Shown: positions 53,541 through 61,528 of the stretch, one piece after another
How positions within the stretch are numbered: position 1 is the first letter of the stretch
Layout of the letters: every line of letters begins with the position of its first letter
NCBI RefSeq assembly: GCF_000269985.1
Contig: NC_016109.1
Span: 124,001-188,000, forward strand
Origin: Kitasatospora setae KM-6054
GTDB taxonomy: Bacteria > Actinomycetota > Actinomycetes > Streptomycetales > Streptomycetaceae
Direction of reading: 5' to 3'
DNA: 64,000 nucleotides
Notes under the pieces: generated by a model
Told to the model about the DNA's origin: nothing
Databases searched by the model: none
Seen by the model: only the letters and a program-made list of their open reading frames with translations
Program-made: the position numbers and the translations under genes

Positions 53541-54177
53541 TGATCCTCCTGGCTGCCTCGTCGGCGATCCGGGCGGTCCGGGCCGCGTCGCAGAGCCGCC
53601 GCACGACGCGGCGGGCGGTGCCGTCGACCGGGCCGAGCACCACGTCGAGCGGGCCGGGGACGGTCCGGCCGAGGACGACGGTGGCGGCGGGCGCGGCGTC
53701 CGGCAGGAGCGTGGCGTGGAACTCGCCGGCGCCCAGGGTGTACGTCTCGCCGCGCGAACTGGTCTGCTCGGCCAGCGGCTCCCACCTGACCAGTCGCGGG
53801 CCGGGCCGGATCTCGTCGATCCCGTCGGCGCTGTGCACCTCGTAGGCCCGGTGGGTCGGGCGGGCGGGTTCGTCGTGGACCCGGACCCGGAGGTTGCCGA
53901 TCCGGCCGTAGAGCACGCTGCTCTTCAGCTCCCAGCTGTGGCAGTGGATCTCGCGGTCGGCCCGGGCCGGTCCCGGGTCGAAGACGTGGACGCAGACGCC
54001 GTGCGCGCCGTCGCGCAGCACCGGCAGGCAGTAGAAGCCCAGCGGGTGCGCGACCGCGCGCAACGGCCGCGCGCCGGTGGCGACTTCGGTGAGCAGGCCG
54101 CCGACCAGGCCGGCCAGGCCCGGGGTGGCGGCGGTGTGCCCGGTGGCCCGTTCGAGTGCGGTGTAGAGGTTCCTCAT
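53518..54177 (-). CDS. Cupin-like protein of unknown function
   Basis: A 219-residue cytosolic protein. The centre has a cupin-type metal site: HCHSWELKSSVLYGRI (His-x-His, Glu) and a second motif in LGAGEFHATLLPDA (His). The surrounding strands GVCVHVFDPG and RVRVHDEPARPTHRAYEV fit a double-stranded beta-helix, as in cysteine dioxygenase-like enzymes, though no close family is recognised. ATG 54177. It overlaps the IMPase gene by 23 bases and follows the membrane-protein gene by 36, so it is the centre of a three-gene operon. Confidence 0.75.
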   Translation of the reverse strand: MRNLYTALERATGHTAATPGLAGLVGGLLTEVATGARPLRAVAHPLGFYCLPVLRDGAHGVCVHVFDPGPARADREIHCHSWELKSSVLYGRIGNLRVRVHDEPARPTHRAYEVHSADGIDEIRPGPRLVRWEPLAEQTSSRGETYTLGAGEFHATLLPDAAPAATVVLGRTVPGPLDVVLGPVDGTARRVVRRLCDAARTARIADEAARRISGRHGTR

Positions 54178-54213
54178 CCCTCTGCCCTCCCCCTGCGGGC
54201 GCGGCGTGCGCGG

Positions 54214-55218
54214 CTACCGTCGGTACGGGTTCTCCGCGTGCAGCGCCCGGTCGATGATGTCGTTGACGTCCCGGTCCGAGAAGGCGGTCGGCAGCGGGAG
54301 GCGCAGGTGCTCGAACAGCCGGCGGGCCTCGTCCACGGTGGGGTCGTCGCCCAGTGGTTCGGTGTCCCGGAGGTCGAGCTTCACCGCCTGCTCCCGGTAG
54401 TGGTGCAGTTCGGTGACGTAGTAGTCGTAGAGCGGGCGGCCGCGTTCGACGTAGATGCTGACCCGCCGCGGGTCGTCCTGGGTGATGATCAGGCAGGACG
54501 CGGAGACGTCGAAGCGCAGCGAGGGGGCCACCTCGGAGAGGTGGACGTCGATCTCCAGGGTGTCGAGCCGCTGGCGGTACCAGGCGGCGGCGAGCACCGT
54601 CGCGTACGACTCCTTCCGGGTGCGTTCGACGCTCCAGCCCGCGTCGTGGCCGCCGCCTCCGCCGCCGAGCCCGCTGCCGGACCCGCCGCCGGTCCGGCGG
54701 TCCGCGGTGCCGAAGGTGCCGCGGAAGCGGGCGTACGCGGCGCAGACCGCCTCGTTGCCCGGGTGCACGATGTCGATCTTGACGGTGAGCGCGCGGCGGC
54801 GCCGGCGGGCCTCCTGGACGCACTCGGGCAGGGTGACCGCCCGCAGGTAGGTGCCGGTGCCGCCCTTGAACACCCAGCGGTCGGTGTCCTGCCGGGCCCG
54901 CTCCAGGGCCCGTTCCAGGTCGACGCCGGCCAGTTCGCGCACCGACGCCAGGTTCTCCAGCGCCTGCCGGGCGCCCTCGGTGGCCTCCCGGATGTCCACC
55001 ACCCGGCGTCGGCGCTCGGCCAGCGAGCCGTACACCACGGCCGCCAGCACCAGCAGCGTGGCGCCGGAGACGACGTTGTCGCCCAGGCCCCCGCCGAACA
55101 GGTCGAGCAGTCCGACGGCGAGCGCGCCCGCGAGGGCCACCACCCCGTCCGAGTTCCTGAGCACCCAGGCGATCGCGCTCTCCAGCCGTCCCCCGCCGCC
55201 CGTACCCGCGTGTGCCAC
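54214..55218 (-). CDS. Membrane-anchored protein with uncharacterised alpha/beta domain
   Basis: A 334-residue protein and first gene of the three-gene operon. Residues 20-55 form two short hydrophobic segments (SDGVVALAGALAVGLLDLFG, VVSGATLLVLAAVVYGSLAE), followed by a coiled-coil-like stretch (TEGARQALENLASVRELAGV). The soluble domain begins RWVFKGGTGTYLRAVTLPEC, then ALTVKIDIVHPGNEAVCAAY, ESYATVLAAAWYRQRLDTLE and CLIITQDDPRRVSIYVERG. I do not recognise it. The layout of two membrane helices plus a cytosolic domain is seen in several bacterial conflict proteins. GTG 55218 follows GAAGGGGG. The insertion GGGSGSGLGGGGGG is low-complexity. Confidence 0.7.
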   Translation of the reverse strand: MAHAGTGGGGRLESAIAWVLRNSDGVVALAGALAVGLLDLFGGGLGDNVVSGATLLVLAAVVYGSLAERRRRVVDIREATEGARQALENLASVRELAGVDLERALERARQDTDRWVFKGGTGTYLRAVTLPECVQEARRRRRALTVKIDIVHPGNEAVCAAYARFRGTFGTADRRTGGGSGSGLGGGGGGHDAGWSVERTRKESYATVLAAAWYRQRLDTLEIDVHLSEVAPSLRFDVSASCLIITQDDPRRVSIYVERGRPLYDYYVTELHHYREQAVKLDLRDTEPLGDDPTVDEARRLFEHLRLPLPTAFSDRDVNDIIDRALHAENPYRR

Positions 55219-55422
55219 GCGCGCCCCCTTCGCCGCCCAACATGGTAGGGGGACAAGGGATTTGGCGAACAGCACGCGTCCGGACGAATCGGGGTCGCGG
55301 ACCGGACCCCGTGCCCCTCCCCCGCTCCCCGCGCCCCCTCCGTCCGCCGGGGGGCGCCGGCGGGGGCGGGGCGGGCAGGGGCACGGGGGCAGGGGCACGG
55401 GGCGGGGGCGAAGCGGCCGCGG

Positions 55423-56511
55423 TCAGGAGAAGTCGGTGATCACCACGCGCGCGGTGCTGCCGTCCTTCAGCGCCTCGTACCCGGCCTCGATGTCGGCGAG
55501 GCCGATCTCCCTGGAGACCAGGTCGTCGAGGTTCATCCGGCCCTGGAGGTACATCGAGGCGTAGAAGGGGATGTCCCGCTTGAGGTTGGAGGAGCCCATG
55601 TAGACGCCCTGCACCTTCTGCGAGCCGGAGAGCACGGCCAGCGCGGACACCTCGACGCCCGCGTCGGTGCCGCCGACGCCGATCAGGTAGAGGCCGCCGC
55701 CCTTGCCGAGCATCCGCAGGCCCTGGGCGGTGACGGGGCGGGCGCCGACGAAGTCGAAGACGTGGTCCGCGCCGTGCCCGGTGATGTCGCGGACGGCGTC
55801 GACCGGGTCGGTGGAGCGGGAGTTGACCACGTGGGTGGCGCCGAACGCCTTGGCCCGCTCCAGCTTCGCGTCCTCGATGTCGGCCACGATGATCGTGCCG
55901 GCCCCGGCGATCCGGGCGCCGCTGACCGCGTTCATGCCGACACCGCCGGCGCCGATCACCACGACCGTGTCGCCCTGGCGGACGTCCGCGCTGTTGAGGA
56001 CCGCTCCGGCTCCGGTGAGCACGCCGCAGCCGATCAGCGCGGCGGGGGCCCACGGCATCCCCTCCGGTACGACGGCGAGCTGGTTCTCGTGGATGAGCGC
56101 CTCCTGGGCGAAGCCGCCCAGGCCCATGCCCTGGGCGACCGGCGCGCCGTTCCAGCTCAGCCGGGGCGCCTGGTCCGGGGTGCGCAGGGTGGCCTCGGGG
56201 CGCAGGCAGATGTGGGTGCGGCCGCTCAGGCAGTTCACGCAGGAGCCGCAGTACTGGATCAGGCTGCCGACCACGTGGTCGCCGACCTTGACCTGGGTGA
56301 CCTGCGGCCCGGTCTCGGTGACCACGCCGGCCACCTCGTGGCCGAGCACCACCGGGAACTCGCCGCCGATGAAGGTGGCGACGCTCAGGTCCGAGTGGCA
56401 CAGGCCGGACGCCCGGACCCGGACGCGGACCTCGTGCCCGACCGGATCGGCCAGGTCGACCTCCTCGACGACGAAACCCTGCCCCAGGCCCTCGGTGACG
56501 GATGCCTTCAC
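55423..56511 (-). CDS. Zinc-dependent alcohol dehydrogenase (MDR, class III-like)
   Basis: A 362-residue medium-chain dehydrogenase. Catalytic zinc ligands are Cys in SGLCHSDL and His-Glu in LGHEVAG, plus Cys of GCGVLTGAGAVLN. The structural zinc lobe is CGSCVNCLSGRTHIC. The NAD-binding GAGGVGMNAVSG and DIEDAKLERAKAFGA (acidic end of beta-2, NAD rather than NADP) follow. It resembles the mycobacterial/Streptomyces Zn-alcohol dehydrogenase group that includes mycothiol- and NDMA-dependent enzymes. GTG 56511 follows GAGAGGG. It is divergent from a TetR gene that probably regulates it. The substrate is unknown. Confidence 0.92.
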   Translation of the reverse strand: MKASVTEGLGQGFVVEEVDLADPVGHEVRVRVRASGLCHSDLSVATFIGGEFPVVLGHEVAGVVTETGPQVTQVKVGDHVVGSLIQYCGSCVNCLSGRTHICLRPEATLRTPDQAPRLSWNGAPVAQGMGLGGFAQEALIHENQLAVVPEGMPWAPAALIGCGVLTGAGAVLNSADVRQGDTVVVIGAGGVGMNAVSGARIAGAGTIIVADIEDAKLERAKAFGATHVVNSRSTDPVDAVRDITGHGADHVFDFVGARPVTAQGLRMLGKGGGLYLIGVGGTDAGVEVSALAVLSGSQKVQGVYMGSSNLKRDIPFYASMYLQGRMNLDDLVSREIGLADIEAGYEALKDGSTARVVITDFS

Positions 56512-56692
56512 GGTGCTGCCCTCTCGTCCGTTCCTCCGCCCCGCCGACGTCGCCGGGCGCGGTCGCGGCGAGCCCGTACCGGAGGATTCCGGTCCGCTTC
56601 GCCGCTCCTTCGAGCATGCCACCGGATCACCCGAAAGAAAAGAGACACCTGTCGATCAGTGCACGTCATGACGGGTGGGATAAACTCCTCCC
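56512..56692. promoter_or_regulatory. Divergent alcohol dehydrogenase/TetR promoter with candidate operator
   Basis: CACCTGTC (56646-56653) and GACGGGTG (56670-56677) form an inverted repeat with one mismatch and a 16-base spacer. A TAAACT sequence (56681-56686) lies close to the TetR start and could be a -10 element, suggesting autoregulation. The assignment is tentative. Confidence 0.3.
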
Positions 56693-57373
56693 GTGTCAGC
56701 AACACCACCGGACCCCGCCCCCGTCGGCGCCCCCGCCGGCGCCACCCCCGACGCCCCCGCCGACGACACCCCCGACGCCCTCGACGTCCGGGTCCGGCGC
56801 ACCCGGGACCGGCTGCGGGAGGCCGTGCTGCGGCTGGCCTCCGAACGGCCGGTCGAGGAGATCGCGGTCGCGGACCTGGTGCGCGAGGCGCGCGTCAACC
56901 GCACCACCTTCTACAAGCACGCCGCCAGCCCGGCGGCGGTCCTGGAGCAGGTGCTGTACGAGGAGCTGGACCGGCTCCGCGCCGCCTGGATCGCCGACGT
57001 CCTGGCAGGCGGCCTGCCGGTGCCGGTGATCTGGGAGCGGGCCTCGCACGCCCTGCTCGACCACCTGGAACGCCACGACGCGCTGTACACCATCGGGCTC
57101 GCCGAGCACCGTAGCGCGGCCCTCCACCGGCTGCTCGTCGACCACTTCGCGGCGTCGGTCGCCACCCTGCTGGCGCGCGACCCGGAGGCCGTCCCCGGCC
57201 GGGACGGCCCGCTCGCCTGGCGGGTCGAGGCCAGCAGCCGCTTCCTGGCGCACGGCGAGGTCGGCATCGTCGAGGCGTGGCTCTCCCTCCCGGCCCCCCG
57301 CGACCGGCGGCTGTTCGCGTCCGCCGCGACCGCCCTGCTGCCGCCCTGGCTGGCCGCCCACCCGCAGCCCTGA
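56693..57373 (+). CDS. TetR/AcrR-family transcriptional regulator
   Basis: A 226-residue regulator. After a Pro/Ala-rich N-terminal extension of 30 residues, the helix-turn-helix reads RVRRTRDRLREAVLRLASER, PVEEIAVADLVREARVNRTT, FYKHAASPAAVLEQVL. The C-terminal domain (VIWERASHALLDHLERHDAL, VEASSRFLAHGEVGIVEAWL) resembles TetR_C_7-type regulators. GTG 56693 is used, preceded by CTCCTCC rather than a purine-rich site, so the start is uncertain. Its divergent position suggests control of the zinc alcohol dehydrogenase. Confidence 0.88.
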   Translation: MSATPPDPAPVGAPAGATPDAPADDTPDALDVRVRRTRDRLREAVLRLASERPVEEIAVADLVREARVNRTTFYKHAASPAAVLEQVLYEELDRLRAAWIADVLAGGLPVPVIWERASHALLDHLERHDALYTIGLAEHRSAALHRLLVDHFAASVATLLARDPEAVPGRDGPLAWRVEASSRFLAHGEVGIVEAWLSLPAPRDRRLFASAATALLPPWLAAHPQP

Positions 57374-57516
57374 ACCTCCCCATCCCGCCCGCGCTCACCT
57401 CCGCGCCCACCCGAACGGCGCAGCGCCGGGCGCGCCGAGCAGCGGACCCGGGTTGGGTGGCGCGTGGGACGGGCGTCCGCCCGTCGGTGGCGGTGACGGG
57501 CGAGGGAGTGCGTGCG

Positions 57517-59283
57517 GTGTACTACAGCAGCGGCAACTACGAGGCGTTCGCGCGGCCCCGCAAGCCGGCCGGGGTGGACGGGAAGAGCGCCTGGTTCGTG
57601 GGCGCGGGCCTGGCGTCGATGGCGGGGGCGGCGTTCCTGGTCCGGGACGGGCAGCTGCCGGGCGAGCGGATCACCGTGCTGGAGCGGCTGAAGCTGCCGG
57701 GCGGGGCGCTGGACGGCATCAAGGAGCCGAAGCGCGGCTTCGTGGTGCGCGGCGGCCGCGAGATGGAGAACCACTTCGAGTGCCTGTGGGACCTGTTCCG
57801 CTCGATCCCGTCGATCGAGGTCGAGGGGGCGTCGGTGCTCGACGAGTTCTACTGGCTGAACAAGGACGACCCGAACTTCTCGCTCCAGCGCGTCACCCAC
57901 CAGCAGGGCCGGGACGCGGGCACCGACGGCCTGTTCGCGCTGGGGAACCGGGCGCAGCGGGACCTGCTGAAGGTGTTCCTGGCGACGCGCGCCGAGATGG
58001 AGGGCAAGCGGATCGACGAGGTGTTCGGCGAGGAGTTCCTGGCGTCGAACTTCTGGCTGTACTGGCGGACCATGTTCGCCTTCGAGCAGTGGCACTCGGC
58101 GCTGGAGATGAAGCTGTACCTGCACCGCTTCGTCCACCACATCGGCGGCCTGCCGGACTTCTCGGCGCTGAAGTTCACCAAGTACAACCAGTACGAGTCG
58201 CTGGTGCTGCCGCTGTACCGCTGGCTGCTGGAGCAGGGCGTGGTGTTCCGCTTCGACACCGAGGTGACGGACGTCGACTTCTCCTTCGCGGACGGCCGCA
58301 AGCGGGCGACCCGGCTGCACTGGCTGGCGGCGGGCGAGCCGGGCGGGGTGGACCTGACGGCGGACGACCTGCTGTTCGCGACGATCGGCTCGCTGACCGA
58401 GAACTCCGACAACGGCGACCAGCACACCCCGGCGAAGCTGGACGAGGGCCCGGCCCCGGCCTGGGACCTGTGGCGGCGGATCGCGGCCAAGCACCCGGAC
58501 TTCGGCCGCCCGGACGTGTTCGGCGCGCACATCGCGCAGACCAAGTGGGAGTCGGCGACGGTGACCACGCTGGACCGGCGGATCCCGGCGTACATCCAGA
58601 AGGTGTGCAAGCGCGACCCGTTCTCGGGCCGGGTGGTGACCGGCGGGATCGTCACCGTCCGCGACTCGTCCTGGCTGCTGAGCTGGACGGTGAACCGGCA
58701 GCCGCACTTCAAGCAGCAGCCGGCCGACCAGGTCGTGGTCTGGCTGTACTCGCTGTTCGTGGACCGGCCGGGCGACTACGTGAAGAAGCCGATGCAGGAG
58801 TGCACCGGTGAGGAGATCACCCGCGAGTGGCTCTACCACTTGGGCGTGCCGGTGGAGCTGATCGATCCGCTGGCGGCGGAGGCGGCGAGGTGCGTGCCGG
58901 TGATGATGCCGTACGTGACCTCGTTCTTCATGCCGCGCCGGGCCGGCGACCGGCCGGACGTGGTGCCGCCGGGGGCGGTGAACTTCGCGTTCATCGGGCA
59001 GTTCGCGGAGGCGGGCGACCGGGACTGCATCTTCACCACCGAGTACTCGGTGCGCACCGGCATGGAGGCGGCGTACCGGCTGCTGGGGGTGGAGCGCGGC
59101 GTGCCGGAGGTGTTCGGGTCGACGTACGACGTGCGGGCGCTGCTGAACGCGGCGAGCCGGCTGTGCGACGGGGCGCCGGTGGGCCTGCCGGGGCCGCACG
59201 TGCTGCGCAAGCGGCTGGACGCGCGGCTGGGGACCTCGGAGATCGGCGAGCTGCTGAAGGAGTACAACCTGCTGCCGGAGTGA
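57517..59283 (+). CDS. ohyA: Oleate hydratase
   Basis: A 588-residue FAD-dependent fatty-acid hydratase that adds water to the cis-9 double bond of oleic or palmitoleic acid. Diagnostic blocks are YYSSGNYEAFARPRKP at the start, the dinucleotide motif SAWFVGAGLASMAGAAFLVR, GGALDGIKEPKRGFVVRGGR, EMENHFECLWDLFRSIPS (conserved Glu), YNQYESLVLPLYRWL and NFAFIGQFAEAGDRDCIFTT. The enzyme helps detoxify host or environmental unsaturated fatty acids. GTG 57517 is preferred (GAGGGAG upstream). Length is normal for the family. It converges on the multicopper oxidase gene. Confidence 0.96.
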   Translation: MYYSSGNYEAFARPRKPAGVDGKSAWFVGAGLASMAGAAFLVRDGQLPGERITVLERLKLPGGALDGIKEPKRGFVVRGGREMENHFECLWDLFRSIPSIEVEGASVLDEFYWLNKDDPNFSLQRVTHQQGRDAGTDGLFALGNRAQRDLLKVFLATRAEMEGKRIDEVFGEEFLASNFWLYWRTMFAFEQWHSALEMKLYLHRFVHHIGGLPDFSALKFTKYNQYESLVLPLYRWLLEQGVVFRFDTEVTDVDFSFADGRKRATRLHWLAAGEPGGVDLTADDLLFATIGSLTENSDNGDQHTPAKLDEGPAPAWDLWRRIAAKHPDFGRPDVFGAHIAQTKWESATVTTLDRRIPAYIQKVCKRDPFSGRVVTGGIVTVRDSSWLLSWTVNRQPHFKQQPADQVVVWLYSLFVDRPGDYVKKPMQECTGEEITREWLYHLGVPVELIDPLAAEAARCVPVMMPYVTSFFMPRRAGDRPDVVPPGAVNFAFIGQFAEAGDRDCIFTTEYSVRTGMEAAYRLLGVERGVPEVFGSTYDVRALLNAASRLCDGAPVGLPGPHVLRKRLDARLGTSEIGELLKEYNLLPE

Positions 59284-59286
59284 GGT

Positions 59287-59328
59287 CCGCCGGGTGGCGC
59301 CCGCCGCCGCGCGGGCACCACCCGGCGG
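59287..59328. terminator. Bidirectional hairpin between ohyA and the multicopper oxidase gene
   Basis: CCGCCGGGTGG (59287-59297) is perfectly complementary to CCACCCGGCGG (59318-59328). The loop contains further GC-rich partly self-complementary sequence. It sits between two convergent stop codons. Confidence 0.7.
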
Positions 59329-59334
59329 CGGGCG

Positions 59335-60906
59335 CTACTCGGTGGTGGTGAACTCGGCCATCATCGCCATGTCCTCGTGCTCCAGGTTGTGGCAGTGCAG
59401 CAGGAACCGCCCGGCGTAGTCGGTGAACCGGACGGCGACCTCGACGCCCTGGGCGGGCAGCACGTCGACGGTGTCCTTCCAGCCGGTGTCGTTGCGGCCG
59501 GGCCGGCCACTGGTCCGGCCGAGCACCTGGAACGGGTCGAGGTGCAGGTGGACGGGGTGGTGGAAGTCGGTGACGAACCGCCAGACCTCGACCTGGCCGA
59601 GCCGGGGCGCGGCGATCGAGCGGCCGGGCCGGTACTCCTCGCCGTTGACGGTCCAGTGCTGCTCGCCCTTGCGGAAGACGAAGGTGCGGGTGGCGACGGC
59701 CTTGGCGGGGTCGAGCCGTTCGACGGTGGCGAGCCGGTCGGGGAGCCGGAAGCCGTCGTCGGCGGCGGCGGAGCCGACCTCGAAGGCCATCACCTCGCCG
59801 GCCGGGCCGTCGCCGAGCCGGTTGAGCAGGCGCACCCGCGTCCCGGCGGGGTAGCGGGAGAAGTCGACCAGCACGTCGCAGCGTTCGGCGGGCGCGAGGT
59901 CGACGCCGTCGTGCCGCAGCGGGCGTTCCAGCAGTCCGCCGTCGGAGCCGATCTGCACCAGCGCCCCGCCGCCGGCCGGCTGCGGGTCCAGGGCGAGGCG
60001 CAGCCGGCGGGCGTTGGCGGCGTTCAGCAGCCGCAGCCGGTACCAGGCCCGGTCGACCCGGGCGAGCGGCCAGGGCGCGCCGTTGACCAGCATCACGTCG
60101 CCCAGCACGCCGTTCATGTAGGCGTCCCGCACGCCGGGGGCGCCGCCGGGGAGTTCCGGGTAGGCGAGGGAGCCGTCGGCGGCGAACGAGCGGTCGGCGA
60201 TCATCAGCGGCAGTTCGCGCGGGCCGTGCGGCAGTCCGAGCGCGGCCTCCTCCTCGTCCCGGACCAGGTGGAACCCGGCCAGGCCGCGGTAGACCTGCGG
60301 GCCGGTGAAGCCCATGGTGTGGTCGTGGTACCAGAGCGTGGCGGCGCGCTGCGCCATCGGGTAGGTGTACGCGCGCTGCGCCAGCACGGTCGCGCCCTCG
60401 GCGCCCGCCATGCCGTCCGTGCCCGCCATGCCCGGCATGTCGTGGTGGGCGGCGCTGCCGCCGACCAGGTCGAGCGGGTGGCCGTCGCTGTCCTGCGGGG
60501 TGTGGCCGCCGTGCAGGTGGACGGCGGTGGGGCGGGGCAGTTCGCTGCGGTGGGTGACGACGGTGCGGCGGCCGCTGCGGGACTCGACGGTCGGGCCGGG
60601 GAAGGTGCCCTGGTAGCCCCACACCTCGGTGTCGTGGCCGGGCAGCAGCCGGACGGTGGCGCGGCGCGCGGTGATCTCGTAGTAGTCGGCGTCGGCGTCG
60701 CTGCGGACGGGGCGCAGCACGGCGGGGACGGGCAGTTCGGCCGTGTAGCGGGCGGGCAGCGGCAGGGCGCTGCGCAGCAGCCGGCCGGGTTCGCCGCCGG
60801 GCAGCAGCCGGTTCATCAGCGGCGGGATCCCGATCGCGGCGCCCAGCCCGAGCGCGGCGGCGCCGCCGGCGCCGAGCAGTCCGCGCCTGGTCAGCCGCCC
60901 GCTCAC
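59335..60906 (-). CDS. Multicopper oxidase, Tat-exported
   Basis: A 523-residue secreted oxidase with a twin-Arg signal (RLTRRGLLGAGGAAALGLGA). The four copper-binding motifs are complete: HLHGGH, LWYHDHTMGF, HPVHLHLDPF and LLHCHNLEHEDMAMM. The latter includes the type 1 Cys-His-Met ligand set. It belongs to the CotA/bilirubin-oxidase-like group with three cupredoxin domains, and is likely active on metals or phenolics outside the cell. GTG 60906 overlaps the stop of the upstream membrane gene (GTGA), so it is translationally coupled. The Met/His-rich insert HHDMPGMAGTDGMAG could bind extra copper. Confidence 0.94.
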   Translation of the reverse strand: MSGRLTRRGLLGAGGAAALGLGAAIGIPPLMNRLLPGGEPGRLLRSALPLPARYTAELPVPAVLRPVRSDADADYYEITARRATVRLLPGHDTEVWGYQGTFPGPTVESRSGRRTVVTHRSELPRPTAVHLHGGHTPQDSDGHPLDLVGGSAAHHDMPGMAGTDGMAGAEGATVLAQRAYTYPMAQRAATLWYHDHTMGFTGPQVYRGLAGFHLVRDEEEAALGLPHGPRELPLMIADRSFAADGSLAYPELPGGAPGVRDAYMNGVLGDVMLVNGAPWPLARVDRAWYRLRLLNAANARRLRLALDPQPAGGGALVQIGSDGGLLERPLRHDGVDLAPAERCDVLVDFSRYPAGTRVRLLNRLGDGPAGEVMAFEVGSAAADDGFRLPDRLATVERLDPAKAVATRTFVFRKGEQHWTVNGEEYRPGRSIAAPRLGQVEVWRFVTDFHHPVHLHLDPFQVLGRTSGRPGRNDTGWKDTVDVLPAQGVEVAVRFTDYAGRFLLHCHNLEHEDMAMMAEFTTTE

Positions 60907-61388
60907 TCGGCACCCGCCGCGGCGGCGGCCGGCTCGTCGTCCGGCGCGTCGGCGGGCTTGGCCCCGGCCTTGTCCCCGGCCCCGGCCCCGGCCCCGGCCC
61001 CGGCCCCGAGCTTGACCTTGAACGCCTCGACGACGGACTTCTCCGCCATCACGAACACGCCGACCCCGAGCGGGACGTGCAGCAGCAGGATCCGCTCGTC
61101 GCCGAACGCGTACTGGACGACGCAGAGCAGCGTGAGCACCCCGTACTGGACGGCCGGGCCGCTGGGGCCCCGGGAGAGGCGCCAGAGCAGCAGGCCGGCG
61201 GCGGCGGTCAGCAGGGAGACGGTGGAGAGCGCCATCGCGGTCTGCTTGTGGGCGTCCAGCAGCGGATAGTAGCCCTGGAGGAAGCCGCCGGCCAGGAACG
61301 GCATCAGCAGGGCCAGCAGGGCGGTGAGTGCGGCGCCCGCCCGGAGGACGGTCAGCGGCCAGCGCGGTGGTTCGCGGTATTCGGACAT
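60903..61388 (-). CDS. DUF6220-like four-helix membrane protein
   Basis: A 161-residue protein with four hydrophobic segments (LRAGAALTALLALLMPFLAG, ALSTVSLLTAAAGLLLWRLS, VQYGVLTLLCVVQYAFGDER, LHVPLGVGVFVMAEKSVVEA). Conserved HKQ and LLHVPLG signatures of the DUF6220 group follow the pattern of heme-b-binding or redox membrane proteins, although this is inferred. The tail has a GAGAGAGAGDKAG repeat. ATG 61388 is preferred over ATG 61421, as a GGGGATG site precedes it. The operator-like palindrome at 61399 lies in the leader. It is coupled to the multicopper oxidase gene. Confidence 0.75.
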   Translation of the reverse strand: MSEYREPPRWPLTVLRAGAALTALLALLMPFLAGGFLQGYYPLLDAHKQTAMALSTVSLLTAAAGLLLWRLSRGPSGPAVQYGVLTLLCVVQYAFGDERILLLHVPLGVGVFVMAEKSVVEAFKVKLGAGAGAGAGAGDKAGAKPADAPDDEPAAAAAGAE

Positions 61389-61398
61389 GGCATCCCCG

Positions 61399-61420
61399 TG
61401 ATCGAAAATTTGTTCGATCA
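61399..61420. promoter_or_regulatory. Operator-like palindrome in the leader of the oxidase operon
   Basis: TGATCGAAAATTTGTTCGATCA has perfect seven-base arms (TGATCGA and TCGATCA) around an A/T-rich eight-base centre. It lies ten bases upstream of the membrane-protein start codon and is AT-rich in a 72-75% GC context. A TetR- or MarR-type repressor site is the best guess. Confidence 0.65.
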
Positions 61421-61487
61421 TACCGCCCGGAGATTATCAAGTGAGTTTGTTTTTCAAGGAATCTGAGCGTCCGTCAGGACGGCGGTG

Positions 61488-61522
61488 CCCCGCCCCCACC
61501 GAACGGCCCGGTGGGGGCGGGG
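61488..61522 (-). terminator. Terminator after the GH16 gene
   Basis: CCCCGCCCCCACCG (61488-61501) and CGGTGGGGGCGGGG (61509-61522) form a perfect 14-bp stem with a seven-base loop, immediately downstream of the minus-strand GH16 gene. The minus strand continues into the T-containing run AAAAACAAAC. Confidence 0.85.
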
Positions 61523-61528
61523 GCGGGG

